DNA of 64,000 bases, taken from Cryptomeria japonica. Its lineage: Eukaryota > Streptophyta > Pinopsida > Cupressales > Cupressaceae. Positions 34,905 through 46,960 of this stretch are shown here, piece by piece. Under the pieces are notes generated by a model. The model worked only from the letters and a program-made list of their open reading frames with translations, was not told where the DNA came from and searched no databases. Location of the stretch: assembly GCF_030272615.1 (NCBI RefSeq), contig NC_081411.1, positions 41,965,140 through 42,029,139 of the forward strand, in the 5' to 3' direction. Every line of letters begins with the position of its first letter. The stretch's first letter is position 1. Position numbers and translations under genes: made by a program.

Positions 34905-35965
34905 TCATTTGAGATGAGATCTTTTAATGATACTCATAGAGAAGGTATCTCTAGTTCTGTTGGCAGTATTGCTTCTGATCCATAAACCAGAGAGAAAGGT
35001 GTGGAACCTATTGGTGTGTGGATACTAGTATGGTAAGCCCATAGAGTAGGGTTCAATTGGATATGCCAATCTTTGCCAGCATCGTTCACTTTCTTTTTGA
35101 TGATTTTCAAAATAGTTTTGTTTGATGCTTCTGCTTGGCCATTTCCTTGTGGATAGTAGGGTGTGGTGAATTCGTGTTGGATCTTGAATTTCTCACATAG
35201 TTCTTGTACATCCTAATTTTTGAACTGTCGTCCATTATCAATGATAATGGTCATTGGTATTCCATAGCGAAAGATGATGTAGTTCAAGATAAATGCAACA
35301 ATTTGTTTTCCTGTGATGTTTCTGAGAGGTACTACCTCAATCCATTTTGCGAAATATTCGGTAGCTACAAGGATGAATTTGTGACCATTAGATGAAGATG
35401 GATTTATCTTTCCTACTAGATCAAGACCCAATTGGCAGAAAGGCCAAGATGTTGCCAAAGTATGAAGTTCTTGTGCTGGTGCATAAATCAAATTCCCATG
35501 GATCTGACATTGTTTGCATGTTCTAGCTATCTGAAAAGAATCTCATTCCATAGTCGACCAATAATAGCCCAAGCATATGAGTTTTTTTGAAAGGGTAAGA
35601 CCACTTGAATGAGTGCCACAAATGCCATTATGGACTTCATGTAATGCCTTCTCAAATTCTTCTTGTTTGAGACATCTTAAAAGAGTACCATCTAGACCTC
35701 ATTTAAATAGGGTATTCGCGATGAGAGTAAAATGGTAGGATTGGTGAATAAAGTTTCTCTTTTGATTTTTCAATAAGTCAGGAGGGAGGGTGTTATCTTT
35801 TAGGTATGTATAAGTTTGGCCATAGTGGGAAGAATCATGCCCAAAAAGGTGACAGATAGTTTTGGAATCAGGACAATTATGAGTAGGGTAAAACAACTCT
35901 TCCACCAGGAATTCGTAACGCTGTTGATTTTCCTGTGTCTGAAGGAGAGAAGCAAGTGTAGCCAT
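34905..35965 (-). pseudogene. pol: Element C integrase core
   Basis: Ty3/gypsy integrase, which inserts element cDNA into the genome. The HHCC zinc-binding region shows EVHNGICGTHSSG and CKQCQIHG. The catalytic core shows W-P-F-x-x-LGLDLVG, then IIDNGRQF, then GNGQAEASN, the expected D, D and E. LVATEYFAKWIEVVPLRN and PYYPQGNGQAEASN are typical of plant Tat integrases. Stops fall near 35699, 35545 and 35212, and once more close to the G insertion. The reading frame is interrupted at 34904 by element G and resumes at 28237. Confidence 0.85.
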
Positions 35966-35989
35966 GACATCTATTGCTTTATTGTAATT

Positions 35990-36874
35990 CCTTGGAATCT
36001 ACTAAAAAATTATTTCTACAAAGTATTTCTTTATATCATCAACCATCTTTTTATAAGGCATTAAATTTTTGTCCTTTGTTTGATAATCATCATTAATTTG
36101 ATTGATGACAAGCTGAGAGTCTCCAAAGACTAGAAGTTGTGTAATGTTCCGTTCTATTGCCATTTTGATACCTGTAACCAAAGCTTCATACTTTGATGTA
36201 TTGTTGGTGCATGGAAAGCTTAATTTATATGCTTTTGGAATTGTATAACCTTATGGTGTGATGAATAGAATACCTGCTCCTGATCCATGTTGTGTATATG
36301 AACCATCAAAGTATAATTGCCATGTTTTTGTTGTGACTGTTAGGATATCAGCATCCAGAATCTCAATCTGTAAAGGATGATTATCTTGAAGTGGTGCCTC
36401 TGCTAGTTGGTCTGCAATAACTTGCCCTTTTATAGCTTTTCTGTCAACATACTCAATATCAAACTTGCTTAGAATCATGATCCATTTGGCTAGTCATCCT
36501 GTCAATGTTGCCTTGCTGAGCAAATACTTCAATGGATCAATTTTAGCAATCAACTTGATGGAGTGAGATAGTAGATAGTGTCATAATTTTTGAGAAGAAA
36601 AAACTATTGCCAAGCATTCTTTTTCTGTTGGGGAATAGTTGATCTTGTATCCTACTAGTGTTCTGCTGATGTAGTAGATAGCTCATTTTTTTCCTTCATT
36701 GTCATGTTGTGCAAGCAAAACTCCTAATGATGCTTCAGTGGTTGATACATAAAGTAACAATGGTTTTCCTAGAATTTGTGACATTAGGATAGATGGTTGC
36801 ATGAGATAGGCCTTGATCCTGTTGAATGTGTCCTCACATTGATGGTCCCATCTAAAATTAATATGTTTATGCAA
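35990..36874 (-). pseudogene. pol: Element C RNase H and second archaeal-like RNase H
   Basis: First domain: LLLYVSTTEASLGVLLAQHD is the start of the gypsy RNase H, and later SKFDIEYVDRKAIKGQVIADQLAEAP marks its end and the linker. Second domain: WQLYFDGSYTQHGSGAGI, LSFPCTNNTSKYEAL and LLVFGDSQLVINQI show the D-G-S, E and D-S-Q pattern of the archaeal-like RNase H. That domain is present in Tat elements and absent from most other plant gypsy lineages. Stops interrupt both, for example near 36682, 36500 and 36248. The last is a CCA-TAA-GGT context where Gln would fit, consistent with C-to-T decay. Confidence 0.8.
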
Positions 36875-36879
36875 GAGAT

Positions 36880-37740
36880 GAGTAAATGGTTGACATTTAT
36901 CTGCTAGTTGAACAACAAATCTTTTGATTGACTATAGTCTTCCTTGGAGTGATCTGAGTTGACTAATATTCTGGGGAGATGCCATTTCCATGATTGCTTT
37001 GACCTTCATTGGATCCACTTCAATACCTCTAGCTGAAACAATGTATCCTAATAGCTTTCTTGAAGTTACACCAAAGGCACATTTCTTAGGGTTTAGTCTT
37101 AGCTTATACTGTTCTAACCGGTCAAAGATCTTTTCCAATATCTCTATATGTTCTTCTTTGTTGTATGATTTAGCCAATATGTCATCCACATAGTCTTCCA
37201 TGAATGTATGCATCATGTCATGAAATATAGTTGTCATAGCTCTTTGATATGTAGCACTTGCATTCTTTAATCCAAAAGGCATGATGTTCTAGCAGAAAGT
37301 ACCCCATGGACATGTGAAAGCTATCTTTTCTTGATCTTTGGCTACTATTTTGATTTGATTGTATCTAGAGAAACCATCCATTAGAGAAAACATGGAGTGT
37401 CTAGCAGTTAAATATACAATGATGTTGATGTTAAGCAAAGGAAAGTCATCTTTTGGACATGCATTATTAAGATCTCTAAAGTTTGTGCATATTCTGATGC
37501 TTTTATCTGGTTTTGAAATAGGAATGATGTTGAATACCCATTGAGGATAAGCTACAGGTCTGATGAATTCAACATCCAATAATTTCTTTAGTTCTGCCTT
37601 GACCAAAAGAGCGATATGCAGATGCATTTTCTGTAACATTTATTTGACTAGTTTGGCTCCTAGATTGACATTTAAGTGATGCATAATAAGCTCTGGATCC
37701 AACCCCAGCATGTCTGCCTATGACCAGGCAAAATTGATTT
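36880..37740 (-). pseudogene. pol: Element C reverse transcriptase
   Basis: Ty3/gypsy RT copying element RNA to DNA. Landmarks in order: the upstream LGLDPELIMHHL-type lead-in, LKKLLDVEFIRPVAYPQWV, IRICTNFRDLNNACPKDDFPL, FSLMDGFSRYNQI, MPFGLKNASATYQRAM, and the intact catalytic box YVDDILAKS. KCAFGV and LLGYIVSARGIEVDP follow, leading into SLQGRL of the connection domain. Stops near 37640, 37284 and 36928 break the frame, but all pieces are collinear. Codon-level similarity to typical plant Tat RT is obvious. Confidence 0.9.
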
Positions 37741-37749
37741 GCCTTCATT

Positions 37750-39339
37750 TTAAGAATTCATATATTGTTGCATTTCTTTCTCAGACAGAGAAGTCATTGG
37801 ATGTAGGATCTTTGGTTGCTTTGTTGTGCCAATGTTAACTACCTCTATTGGTTCGATCAACACGGATGACCTTTCTTGATAATGTGTAGGTAAAGTTTCA
37901 AATCTCCCATCTTCCAGTGCCTTGAGGAGGTTTTCACCATTAGATGTGTCCTTTCTTTTTACTTTTTCCGGATCTAATGTTGCTAAGAAATGGTTTTCAG
38001 TATTAGACTTGATATTCTTTTCATTATTTTCACTTTTGCGACTAGGAGATTTGGCACCCACTTGATTGGAAGATGCGTTGCTGAAATTCCTGGTGAGAGT
38101 TGTTATGGGTTCGATTGCGTTAAGATATACAGAAATGGAATGGTCATTTGGAAAGGTATCAATGGTCGTATGTCCTTCATTTTCCCAATCAATAAGCTCA
38201 AGGTGGAGTAGAGGTAAGGGGTCTTCAGGTTGGGATGTTTCGAGAATATCAAGGATCATGATAGATGTATCAAAGTTTTTGATATATATGTCAATATCTA
38301 GAATGATACTCTCATTAGAATGACCTCGTGCAAGGACTTCTTGATCGTCCTCGATTAAATCCAAGTCAGCCGAATGTGATTCTAATTCAAGTGGGCTAGT
38401 TCCTGAAATTTTTCCTGCATATGTGTGAACTACATCAACTTCTACATCTTCTTCAAAGATATTTTATTTAGCTAATTCTTCAAAGTGATGGGAATCTCAT
38501 TCCCATTCATTAGAATCTGTATCACTTGCAGCTTGCAATCTACAAATTTGTTCATATAGTATTTGATTTGTTTCATCAGCTTTTGTTACTATATCTTTTC
38601 TTCTTTCATATTCAACCTCTTCAAGACTGAGATTGAGTTCTGTCAACCTTGCTATGAGCTCTCATTGATTAGTATTAGTTTCTTCCTTGTTTTGATTGAG
38701 ATTTAAGGCTTCTTGGGAGGTTCTTTTAGTTTGCTATTCCTGTTGATTTGAAGCTTGCTTCTTTTCCCATTTCACATTTGCTCATGTTTGTTTCTTAGTT
38801 GATGTTTCTTCTTTTTCAATTGCCAATTGTTCTTGTCTATTTTCATATTCCTCTTGTTGTTGGCTAAAAGATGTGTCTTCTGGTAGAGTGACTTGTCCAT
38901 ACCCTAAGCTTGTTTTGTCAGTAGCCTACTGAGTATGAGGTTGAATAGGTTTTGAAATACCTTCTTTTCTTTTTCCTATAGGACCTATTCTAGTGTATCC
39001 CATTTTTCTGAGAATGTTAAATCCTTTTCCATATTTTTCTATAGGTATGCGGACATTGTTGATCTTTTGTTGAAATTCTTTGTCATTGTATAGCCACTGT
39101 AGTACATCTTTGACAATTGTTTCCTCTGATAAGGTCCCAACACTAACAAATGCTCCATCAAATATCGGAAGATGTTTCACAATTAGTTGTTTAGAGGTTG
39201 ATGGTTTTCCAAAGGATTTAGAAGAAGGTGGTATTTGTGATATTGAATATTCTCCATTCCCTCGATCTCTTAGTTGCATTTGTTTCTCCATAGTTGACAA
39301 AATAGAGGAAAATAATTGTTCCTTGGATTGTGTATTCAA
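37750..39339 (-). pseudogene. Element C protease-RT spacer with G-patch-like segment
   Basis: Two open stretches (39339-38926 and 38364-37750) lie between protease and RT, with stops between them. The first contains YGKGFNILRKMGYTRIGPIG, followed by KRKEGISKPI. This pattern of spaced glycines and a terminal K-P-I resembles a G-patch, an RNA-binding or helicase-activating motif that some retroelements carry after their protease. The second is acidic then basic (NEKNIKSNTEN) and has no recognised domain. It leads into the RT lead-in segment. The G-patch call is from pattern only. Confidence 0.55.
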
Positions 39340-39447
39340 ACATGATGCCTCCCTATCATGACAAACAATAACTTCTTGAACTGGTTTAAGATTACTACAA
39401 TACTGAAATGGATTTGAATATGTCGAGATCGAGATTTCCTGCCCATT

Positions 39448-39880
39448 CTAGGGAAACTTTAAGCATTGATGATATGTTGATGGAACAACTTGTATGTCAT
39501 GTATCCAGGGTCTTCCCAAGAGTATGTTATATGATAAGTCCAAGTCTAGAACTTGGCATGTTGTGTCTTTCTGTAAAGGTCCCACTTTGATCAGTAACAT
39601 CACAATTCCTTTAGAGGAATGTTCTTCTTCATCATAGGCTTTAATGGTGATCTTTTTTTGGGGATCAACAACATCTTCTGAATAACCTAGAGCACGGACA
39701 ACACTCAAAGAGAAAATGTTTAAGCCAACTCCTCCATCCATTAGGACACATTTAACTCATGTCTTATGAATGATGACTTTGATATGAAAGGGGGTATTAT
39801 GGGGATGTTGCAAGGTCATCTTCTTCAGTGAATGATAAGCAATGAGGGGTTGTGAGGTGTCCTACCATGGTTTGGAATTG
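39448..39880 (-). pseudogene. pro: Element C aspartic protease
   Basis: Retroviral-type protease that matures the polyprotein. The active-site segment reads VLMDGGVGLNIFSL, i.e. D-G-G where most proteases have D-T/S-G. Element B has the same D-G-G, so it is probably a lineage feature. The flap region GIVMLLIKVGPLQKDTTCQVLD and the terminal YNILLGRPWIHD, followed by KFP, match B strongly. Upstream HIKVIIHKT precedes a stop near 39756. Confidence 0.75.
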
Positions 39881-39922
39881 ATTGATATCGAGATCTTTGG
39901 ACACTGTTGTATCTACTAATTC

Positions 39923-40818
39923 TCATTCAATAATTTCTTTGTGTGCAGGTGAAATCTTTAAAAGTTCTAAGATGGATATTTGTGCAGGTGTTTTCTGTAA
40001 TTGATCCACTAGATTGTATTGTTTTGTAGTAGATGACGTGTTTGTTGTAGGACCTTGCAAAACAACTTTAGCTTTGCTTCTTGTGATAACATGAGCAGGT
40101 TCTTGATTTTTCTTTTCTTTAACTACAATCACATTTACCATGTTATCATATGTATGAGCGTAATTTACCTTCGCTTTCCCCTTACCATTGTTTGTTGTTG
40201 ATGATTCACCTTTCTCATAGTTTGGAAGCGGAGTTTTAAAAGTTGTATGAGATTTGTTCGTTGTATGTCCATCAATAGTTATTACTCCATTATCAATCAA
40301 ATCTTGGATGACATGTTTCAACCGCTGACAATTATCTATGTGATGTCCCTTGTTTCGATGGAAATTGTAATAATGGTTATTATTCCACCAGGGTGGTTTT
40401 ATTTGAGGTTCGTAGTTCCTTTCTTCTGGTAAAGTGATCAATTTGTTTGCGAGAAGTGTATTTAGTGCTGACCCAAGGGGTTCACCAATGTTTGTAAATT
40501 GCCTTCGAAAGAAATTTTTGATAGTTGCTTTTTGGTGATAGTTGTTTTGCTGAGCCGCTGCTGAGTGAGTGGATAAATTAAAAACTAGTTGCTTTGGTTT
40601 CACATTGTTGTTATCCACTATTCTATCATTGACGACATTTTGATTTCTATTCCAAAACTTTGGCTTATCGTTATGGTTGTTGTTATTGTTGTTGTTTTTA
40701 GGAGGATGGACTCCTTTGTATATTTTTAACTCACCTTTCTTTATCATGTCTTCCTCCATTCTGATTCCATTATCAATCATCTTTCTGAAACTTTGATTTC
40801 CTTGCATTTTTAGATAAT
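39923..40818 (-). pseudogene. gag: Element C gag C-terminal part
   Basis: Continues the gag split by element B. Segments: GNQSFRKMIDNGIRMEEDMI, an Asn run near the start, KPPWWNNNHYYNFHRNKGHH, then IDNCQRLKHVIQDLIDNG. The zinc-knuckle region follows the pattern x-x-x-H-x4-H-x4-C. Element B has C-E-F-H-x4-H-x4-C at the same place, so the first Cys has changed to Tyr here. It ends with DQLQKTPAQISILELLKISP, the conserved Gag-protease junction, before a stop at 39923. The first codons in the open frame belong to B's LTR, so I start at 40818. Confidence 0.8.
40604..40818. repeat. 215-bp host duplication, left copy
   Basis: Identical to 61211-61425 except one base (T at 40641 versus C). Both copies are gag sequence of C and they flank element B. 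Confidence 0.9.
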
Positions 40819-41588
40819 TGTAGACACCTAAAATTGTCATGTCTAATTAAATAAATATTTTATTTATTTAATTATCTAAGCCTAATTCTTCTATTAATTA
40901 AATAAATCCTTATTTATTTAATTAATTCATTTATCCTCTTCTAGCCTTATTTCTCATTTAAATAAATGCATTTATTTATTTAAATTATCCTTTTCCTAAA
41001 TTAAATAAATATTTTATTTATTTAATTGTCCTACTTCTTCTATTAATTAAATAAATCTTTATTTATTTAATTAATTCATTAGCTTTTTCTACACATGACA
41101 CATGTCATTCATCTCTTAATTCCTACACTACCTACCTCTTTCATTATTTTGGTATTTCTTTTACCTACCCTCTAATCCTAGCCGACCTCTCTTTTTACAC
41201 CTCTCAATCTTAACCCTTCATTTCATATTGTGTCTTCTATTTAAGGAGATGCTTTCTTCATTGTCAAACCCTAATGACTAATCTTGAAGACTTGGCTACA
41301 CTACGATCCTACTTGCAACCACATTCCGTTCTTTGTTGAGCTCTTGTGCATATAAAAATCTGAGAGCAAATATATCAAGCAAGATCAATGGAGATAGGAA
41401 GAATGGAGATCAAAACCCTATTGGACATGTGATGGTATAATCTTTGTGATTTTGAGTTATTTGCATTGTCTTAGGTAATCTTCATATGTTATGGTGGATC
41501 TTTGTTGATTGTTAGGCTAGGGTTTTGTGGTTGGATTCATTTAGCCTTTCAATATTGTTCTTATTGTTATCCATTTTCACCATACACA
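40819..41588 (+). repeat. 5' LTR of element B
   Basis: TGTAGACACC to CATACACA. Four AATTAAATAAAT-type AT-rich units near the start; TATA-like CTATTTAAGG near 41238. Confidence 0.9.
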
Positions 41589-41591
41589 TTT

Positions 41592-41609
41592 TGGCACGCT
41601 CGGTGGGAC
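41592..41609 (+). promoter_or_regulatory. Primer-binding site of element B
   Basis: TGGCACGCTCGGTGGGAC lies three bases after the LTR. It begins TGG as expected for the complement of a tRNA CCA end. I could not assign the tRNA. Confidence 0.7.
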
Positions 41610-41704
41610 TCTTGTCCCTTTGCATTTAACATTTTTGTTGCAGATTTTGCATTTTTGAAGTTGCAGATCGGACATTTTTCGACGGCATTTTAGGTATTTC
41701 CACG

Positions 41705-41955
41705 TCTGCGAGCGTTCGGATCACGTCTCTGAGTTTCAAAAGCGTCTGCGAGATCGGGAATCGTGCCTGTGTTTTTGCCAAATTTTATTTTGCAGGTTTC
41801 TGAAAGGGGCGTATGTGTTTCCGAAACGCGTCTGTGTCGTATCTGACCGCGTCTGTGTCCTGGAAGGGCGTCTGTGTTCTCTGAGCACGTCTGTGCATCA
41901 CAGAACCATGTCTATGTCATAAAGACGCGTCTGTGTCTGGTATAGCAGCGTCTGT
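41705..41955 (+). repeat. GCGTCTGTG array 1 in B leader
   Basis: About ten to twelve units of (A/G)CG(T/C)CTG(T/C)G(T/A) spaced roughly 20-28 bp. Spacer sequences vary while the core is kept. Confidence 0.75.
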
Positions 41956-43169
41956 GTTTTACTGTTTTGATTTTTTTTTCAAATTTTTCTTTGATTCGGG
42001 TTTTCGGATTTCGTACTTAGGGTTTCAGATCTGGTCATTTTTGCACTAACCCTTGTAGATCTAGCTAACTAAGTTTGTGCAGCTTGTCTTGGAAGTAAAA
42101 ATGTTTTTGTTGAAGGCCCCTTTTTCACAAAGTCTTTTGGGTTTTCTAAAATTTACCTAACTTGTGTGCTTGCAGGAAGGGGTGATCATTTGAAACAACC
42201 CAAACTACTAACAAATTTTGTTGCAGGGCCTTGGCTAGGGTTTTGTAATTTTGTTGTGTGTCTTGTTTTCATAGATTAGCAAACACTTCCATTGGTGCAC
42301 TAAAATTGAATAATTGTCTTTTGTGTCTTGAGCAATAGGCTCTTTTTGTTTAATCTTTAGAGGGCCTGTCTTCCCGTGTGGTCATTAGGACTACTAGTGA
42401 GAAGAGAACGACCCAAGTGGTAGCAAAAGAAAAGCCATCTTCTTCCAAGCCACTATAAACAAATGTATTCATGGTGAAAACTATGAATAACGTGTGCTGA
42501 TTAGTTCATACCGACACTATGTCTCCTCATAAACCCATTTGATCAAATTTATTTGATCATTTGTAGGGCGTAACCCCTACCGGCTGGGAGCCTTATGTAT
42601 TTATAGAGCTGAAAGTGCCGCATGTATGGCCACATGAGCGGATGCCCTTACTAGCACCTTTTTGTTTTAGAAGCCCAAATCCTTCTAGTTGTTGAGGCAG
42701 GAGGTCGGACCTCTGGTAGCGGCCCCCACACATACGGTTCTTAGTAGAGATACAAAGTTCGCCATGGGGAGTTTTCATGGGGATTGATGCTTGGCTGACC
42801 CGAGAAGTGAGTACCGAGGGTGGAGCCAGTGAGGTCAAGCATCTAAGTATCTGCTCTGAATAGCGTAGCCTTGAGGGTAAAACCCTATGTGGGATCAACA
42901 ACTATTGTCTTGGCCAACCATAAGAATTGTGCTTGTCTTATGTTAAACATTCAAAACATTCAAGACCAAACAACAAAACATTGTGTCTTTTGTGTCTTCA
43001 AGTGTATGCAAAACATTTTACATCAAACAACACACTTTTGGAGTCTAAACATTTGCAAACATTGAGTCCTCATCAACAGTGTGTCCTCTTGTCACAAAAA
43101 ACAGTCAAACAGTCGAATTTGGTCACAACAAAACAACCTCACAGATTGGAAAAATTGCACGAAGTTTAC

Positions 43170-43325
43170 AGAAACGTGTCTGTGTCTGTTTTAACCGCGT
43201 CTGGGTCATCTAAGCGCGTCTGTGAAGGGCAGAATAGCGTCTGTGTTTTTATCAGCGTCTGTGTCTAACAGAGAGGTGTCTGTGTCTGGGAATCGCGTTT
43301 GTGAAGTATACAGAAGCGTCTATGT
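43170..43325 (+). repeat. GCGTCTGTG array 2 in B leader
   Basis: About eight units of the same core at spacings near 20 bp, 1.2 kb downstream of array 1. Confidence 0.75.
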
Positions 43326-43818
43326 CAGGAATTGAAAACTTTTACAGTCCAGCAAACAAAGGAAATCAGTTTCGGAATACTTGAGCTTCCTAGGTTGTCT
43401 CTTCAGGTTTCATCTAGCATTCAACCTGTTCTAAGGTCTCATACAATCCATCATTTCTTCACATCTCATTTTACATTCATACTTGTCTAAACTTGAGTCA
43501 AAAAGGTCACTTGCTTGTCCTCACTATACTCTTTCAACACACTACATACAACTACACTTTGCTAAGTGGTCCCTCATCAAGGTTTCTTACCTTTGGGTCT
43601 CATTTGGTCTTACTTAGAGTCAAGGTCAGCTTACCTCATCAAGAGAAACAATCATCTCTTTGGAAGTCACACCTACTCTACTACTTACATACTTGGTCTT
43701 ACACTTTGGACATTGCAAGTACACCTCAAGATTCATTTACACTCCATACAACTCTTGGTCTTCCATACTCTTTTCATTTTTCATATAGTCTCTCACATCT
43801 TGGTCAAACACTTAGTTC

Positions 43819-44994
43819 ATGGTTGAAACCCACCTTCAAAAATCTAGGAGAATAGCTAAAGAAGCTCAAGAATCCGCAAACATGAGTTCATATGAGTATG
43901 ACAATGATTTATTTTATAATCCTGAGCACACTACATTACCAGACATGGATGTTTATAGAAACAATCCAAATGTGGAAAACACAAACACTACAAACAACAA
44001 TACTACACACAATGACAATGTGGACAACTCTTCAATACTATCAGTAGACATAGAAGAATCCATAATGAATCCTCATTTCAATAGATTGATTGAAGAGATA
44101 ATGAGGAGAGATCGACAATACTTCTTACACATGATGGCACAAAGTGGAGCCAAAATACCTCATGACTTTGACATGTCTCAACTTATGGAAAGTCGACCCT
44201 CACAACAAACTCAATCCAACATGGATCAAAGGAGACCAAATAGTGGAGGAAATAGAGGACCGAATATGATGCTTGAGTCACCATCAGTTTTGCTTACAAA
44301 ACCAGAAATCCCACATACACAAGCTAAAACATATGATACTTACCTTCGAAGACCATTATGGAAGCCTTATGCAGACAGATATGCTCAATCACATGCTCAA
44401 GCTATGGATCAATCAAAACAAGTGGATACTCAAAGGCATCCTCAAAATTTGGACATAAGGAAACCTCATGTCAAATTTGGGGGCAACACAATGGAAAATG
44501 AAATGCCTATAGAATATGGTATATATGCACAAAATAGATATGGGGTTCCTCAACATGAAGCCATGCCAATTGCTCCTTATGTGCCGCATCAATATAGATC
44601 TCCATATGGACATGTCTATGATCAGTATCATCCATACATGCAACAAGCTCCTCCTCAAATGGGTGTTTCAAACATGGGGTATGCTACAAGAAATCAATCA
44701 CCACCTAAAAACAATTTGGAGCAACAAATTAGAGATCTACAAAAGAAAATGGGGGACATGAGTACATCAAAACCAACATACACTATGATAGATATATGTC
44801 CTTATCCCTTTGATAAGAGCATTCCAATGCCTCCATTTCCTACACACTTTGTGATGCCAAAATTTGACAAGTATAGAGGAAAAGGAGACCCCAAGGCACA
44901 CATAAGACAATTTTTCACAGCCTGCATAGAGGTAGCGGCAGAAGAAACATACTTGATGAGGTTGTTCCCATAGAGCTTAGGCGATCAAGCTATG
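43819..44994 (+). pseudogene. gag: Element B gag, N-terminal part (interrupted by element D)
   Basis: Starts at ATG 43819. After an Asn-rich acidic stretch comes HFNRLIEEIMRRDRQYFLHM, then AQSGAKIPHDFDMSQL, matching A and C. A Gln/Pro/Tyr-rich middle follows. IDICPYPFDKSIPMPPFP leads to the capsid start (KFDKYRGKGDPKAHIRQFF) and AEETYLMRLFP. A TAG at 44971 then ends the frame; in C the same position reads Lys, so this is probably a mutation. At 44994 the gene is cut by D and resumes at 52817, with the target duplication counted once. The two parts are then in the same frame. Confidence 0.85.
44990..44994. repeat. Target-site duplication of D, left
   Basis: CTATG, identical to 52812-52816. 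Confidence 0.9.
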
Positions 44995-46218
44995 TGTAAA
45001 GCGGAAAATCGCTGTCGAACCCCAGTTGGTCTCCCCTCTTCCAACTCCGAGGAGAGAGAAGGGAGGTTCGCTAGGATTCGATGGGTTTTCACTTAGGGGG
45101 AAGACTTTACATTCAAAAGAGGGGTTGAAACTCATAAGATCCAATCCCACACAAGGTAAGATTGGATGCTAGATGAATTTCAAGGGTTTGGAAAGCAAAG
45201 CTACCCTCTTTTGTAAAGAATGTTGATTAAGGAAATTAAGCTAAGAATGCATAGAAAGTCATAAAGATTCGCTTATAAACTGAGTTTAGGTTATAGGATG
45301 AAGCTGCGGACCTGGAATTAGCAGTAAAATGTAGATACGGCGCTGTCCTGCAAATTTGAGCAAAAGTTGTCGGGACGATGGCGCCCGGCGCCACTGTCCT
45401 CCGAAAAATCCGCGAAACGAAGGGGGATCGGTTCGTCTCTGCACAAGGATTCCAGATCTTCAATCTCAGCCGCCTACCTGCAACCTACACACAGAAAAGC
45501 GAAGACGATGGGGGGTTAGGGATTAGGGGTTTGCCTTTAGGTCAAACCTCGGTTTTGGAATTAACCAAGAAATGAGCAAGAGCTGTAAAAGTAAATGACT
45601 GTAATGTAAAACAAGTACTAATACCTTGTTCTAAGGATGTTTGTATCCTTATGTGCGAAGGTTTAGATGTTGTATGTTGTAGTATGTAGCATGTAATAAG
45701 TGATCTCCTCTTCAATGGTTGAATCCTTGACTTGAATGCAACACTTAGCCTTGAATGGAGACTTGAAATGATCAATTGCTTGAATGCTTGAATGCTTGAG
45801 TATAGTTTCCACGCCTTTTCCATCATATCGAATGAGAGAGGAAAATGTAGTTTATATACTTGTCAATTAGGGCTGATAGACTGATTTTCCCAACCTTAGG
45901 CCGACCAGGGAAGTATATTTCCAAATTGCAATAAAAAAGACCCGATACCACTTAGGAGACCGGGCCCAAAATAGGACCCAGGGACCAGGGTGCTGGGCGC
46001 CTTGGTCTTGAGGGACTCAAGACCAGGGCGCTGGGCGCTCTGGTCCCACCTCCGGGACAGCGGGGTGCAAAGGAGGTTCAGGCCAGGGTGCATGAAAAAT
46101 GCAGTTTTCAGTGTCGTGAGCAAGTTTTGGGGTCTCCATTCAGGTTGCGTGTTGCGTCGCCATCGTGAAGACCGAAATGCAGTCGAAATTGCAAGTGTTG
46201 CAATTTTAGGACGCTACA
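44995..46218 (-). repeat. Element D 3' LTR
   Basis: By my count it differs from 51595-52811 at 28 positions (22 transitions, mostly in CG context, and 6 transversions) plus one 7-bp indel. Contains a GC-rich part with CCAGGGCGCTGGGCGC repeats near 45980-46045. Confidence 0.9.
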
Positions 46219-46236
46219 TTTAGCCCCCACTTTAGC
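46219..46236 (-). promoter_or_regulatory. Polypurine tract of element D
   Basis: On the minus strand AAAGTGGGGGCTAAA directly precedes the LTR start TGTAGCGTCC. Confidence 0.8.
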
Positions 46237-46960
46237 GGGAGTATATATGCTCATACTTCCGGTAAAGTACAAGGAAACAACATTGAAAGACTTTCACCAC
46301 GTCAAGGAGGCGAGACACACCAAGCCCCCAGTGGACTAAGGATCTTACGACTTCGATTGACAAAGTAAAAGGGAAGATCATGAGGGAGAACCATGACTGT
46401 TAGTAGTAAGGTTCCCTCACTATGAGTCATGCAAAAAGAAATACCAAAAATTTTCAAGACAAAGCTAAGTTTGCCAAGAAATTTTGAAGTATCTTTGAAA
46501 GGATAGACAGGGTGTATGCCCCCCTACGTTAAAGCGATCGCACACGCCTCAACGGGGGTGATTGTTTTAACGTAGTGATACACATAGGAAATGAGAAAGG
46601 AAAGGAGCACGTTACCACAAGGATTTAGCCCCCAAGTGTGAGATAAACCCAAGGATAATGAACACAAACACAAAGCACGAGGTGACTTCGCTTTCCTCGG
46701 GGTCAGTATGCTGTATGATAAGTCATGTATATATCATATGTATGTATGCATAATTGTTCTTCATTCCCCAATCAAGGAAGGTCACCTAGAAGAAGGGAAC
46801 ACATGTGTCTTTTGAGTCAACATGAGAGAGACCAAAGAGATCTCAATGCTTTGCATCGTCCTCAAGTAGACAACACTAAGGATGACAAATAGAAGAATGA
46901 GAATAACATATAGAAGAAGTAACAAAAGAGAGGGGAAGAGAATCTGCCATGCTAATGTAA
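46237..46960 (-). other. Element D 3' untranslated region
   Basis: About 720 bp with no ORF of note. Contains a near-inverted pair around 46520-46580: CCCCCTACGTTAAAGCGATCG, and later CGGGGGTGATTGTTTTAACGTAG. Confidence 0.6.

Larger units (their letters stand above)
41610..43818 (+). other. Element B leader
   Basis: Non-coding, 2.2 kb. It holds two arrays of GCGTCTGTG units (listed separately). A block near 42361-42420 (GGCCTGTC, then GAACGACCCAAGTGG) is shared with the leader of C, and more weakly with A. Small frames here have no support. Confidence 0.6.

Noticed and set aside
45236-45826. Small ORFs duplicated at 51836-52426
   Set aside because: They are parts of D's LTRs, in both copies, with no coding signature.
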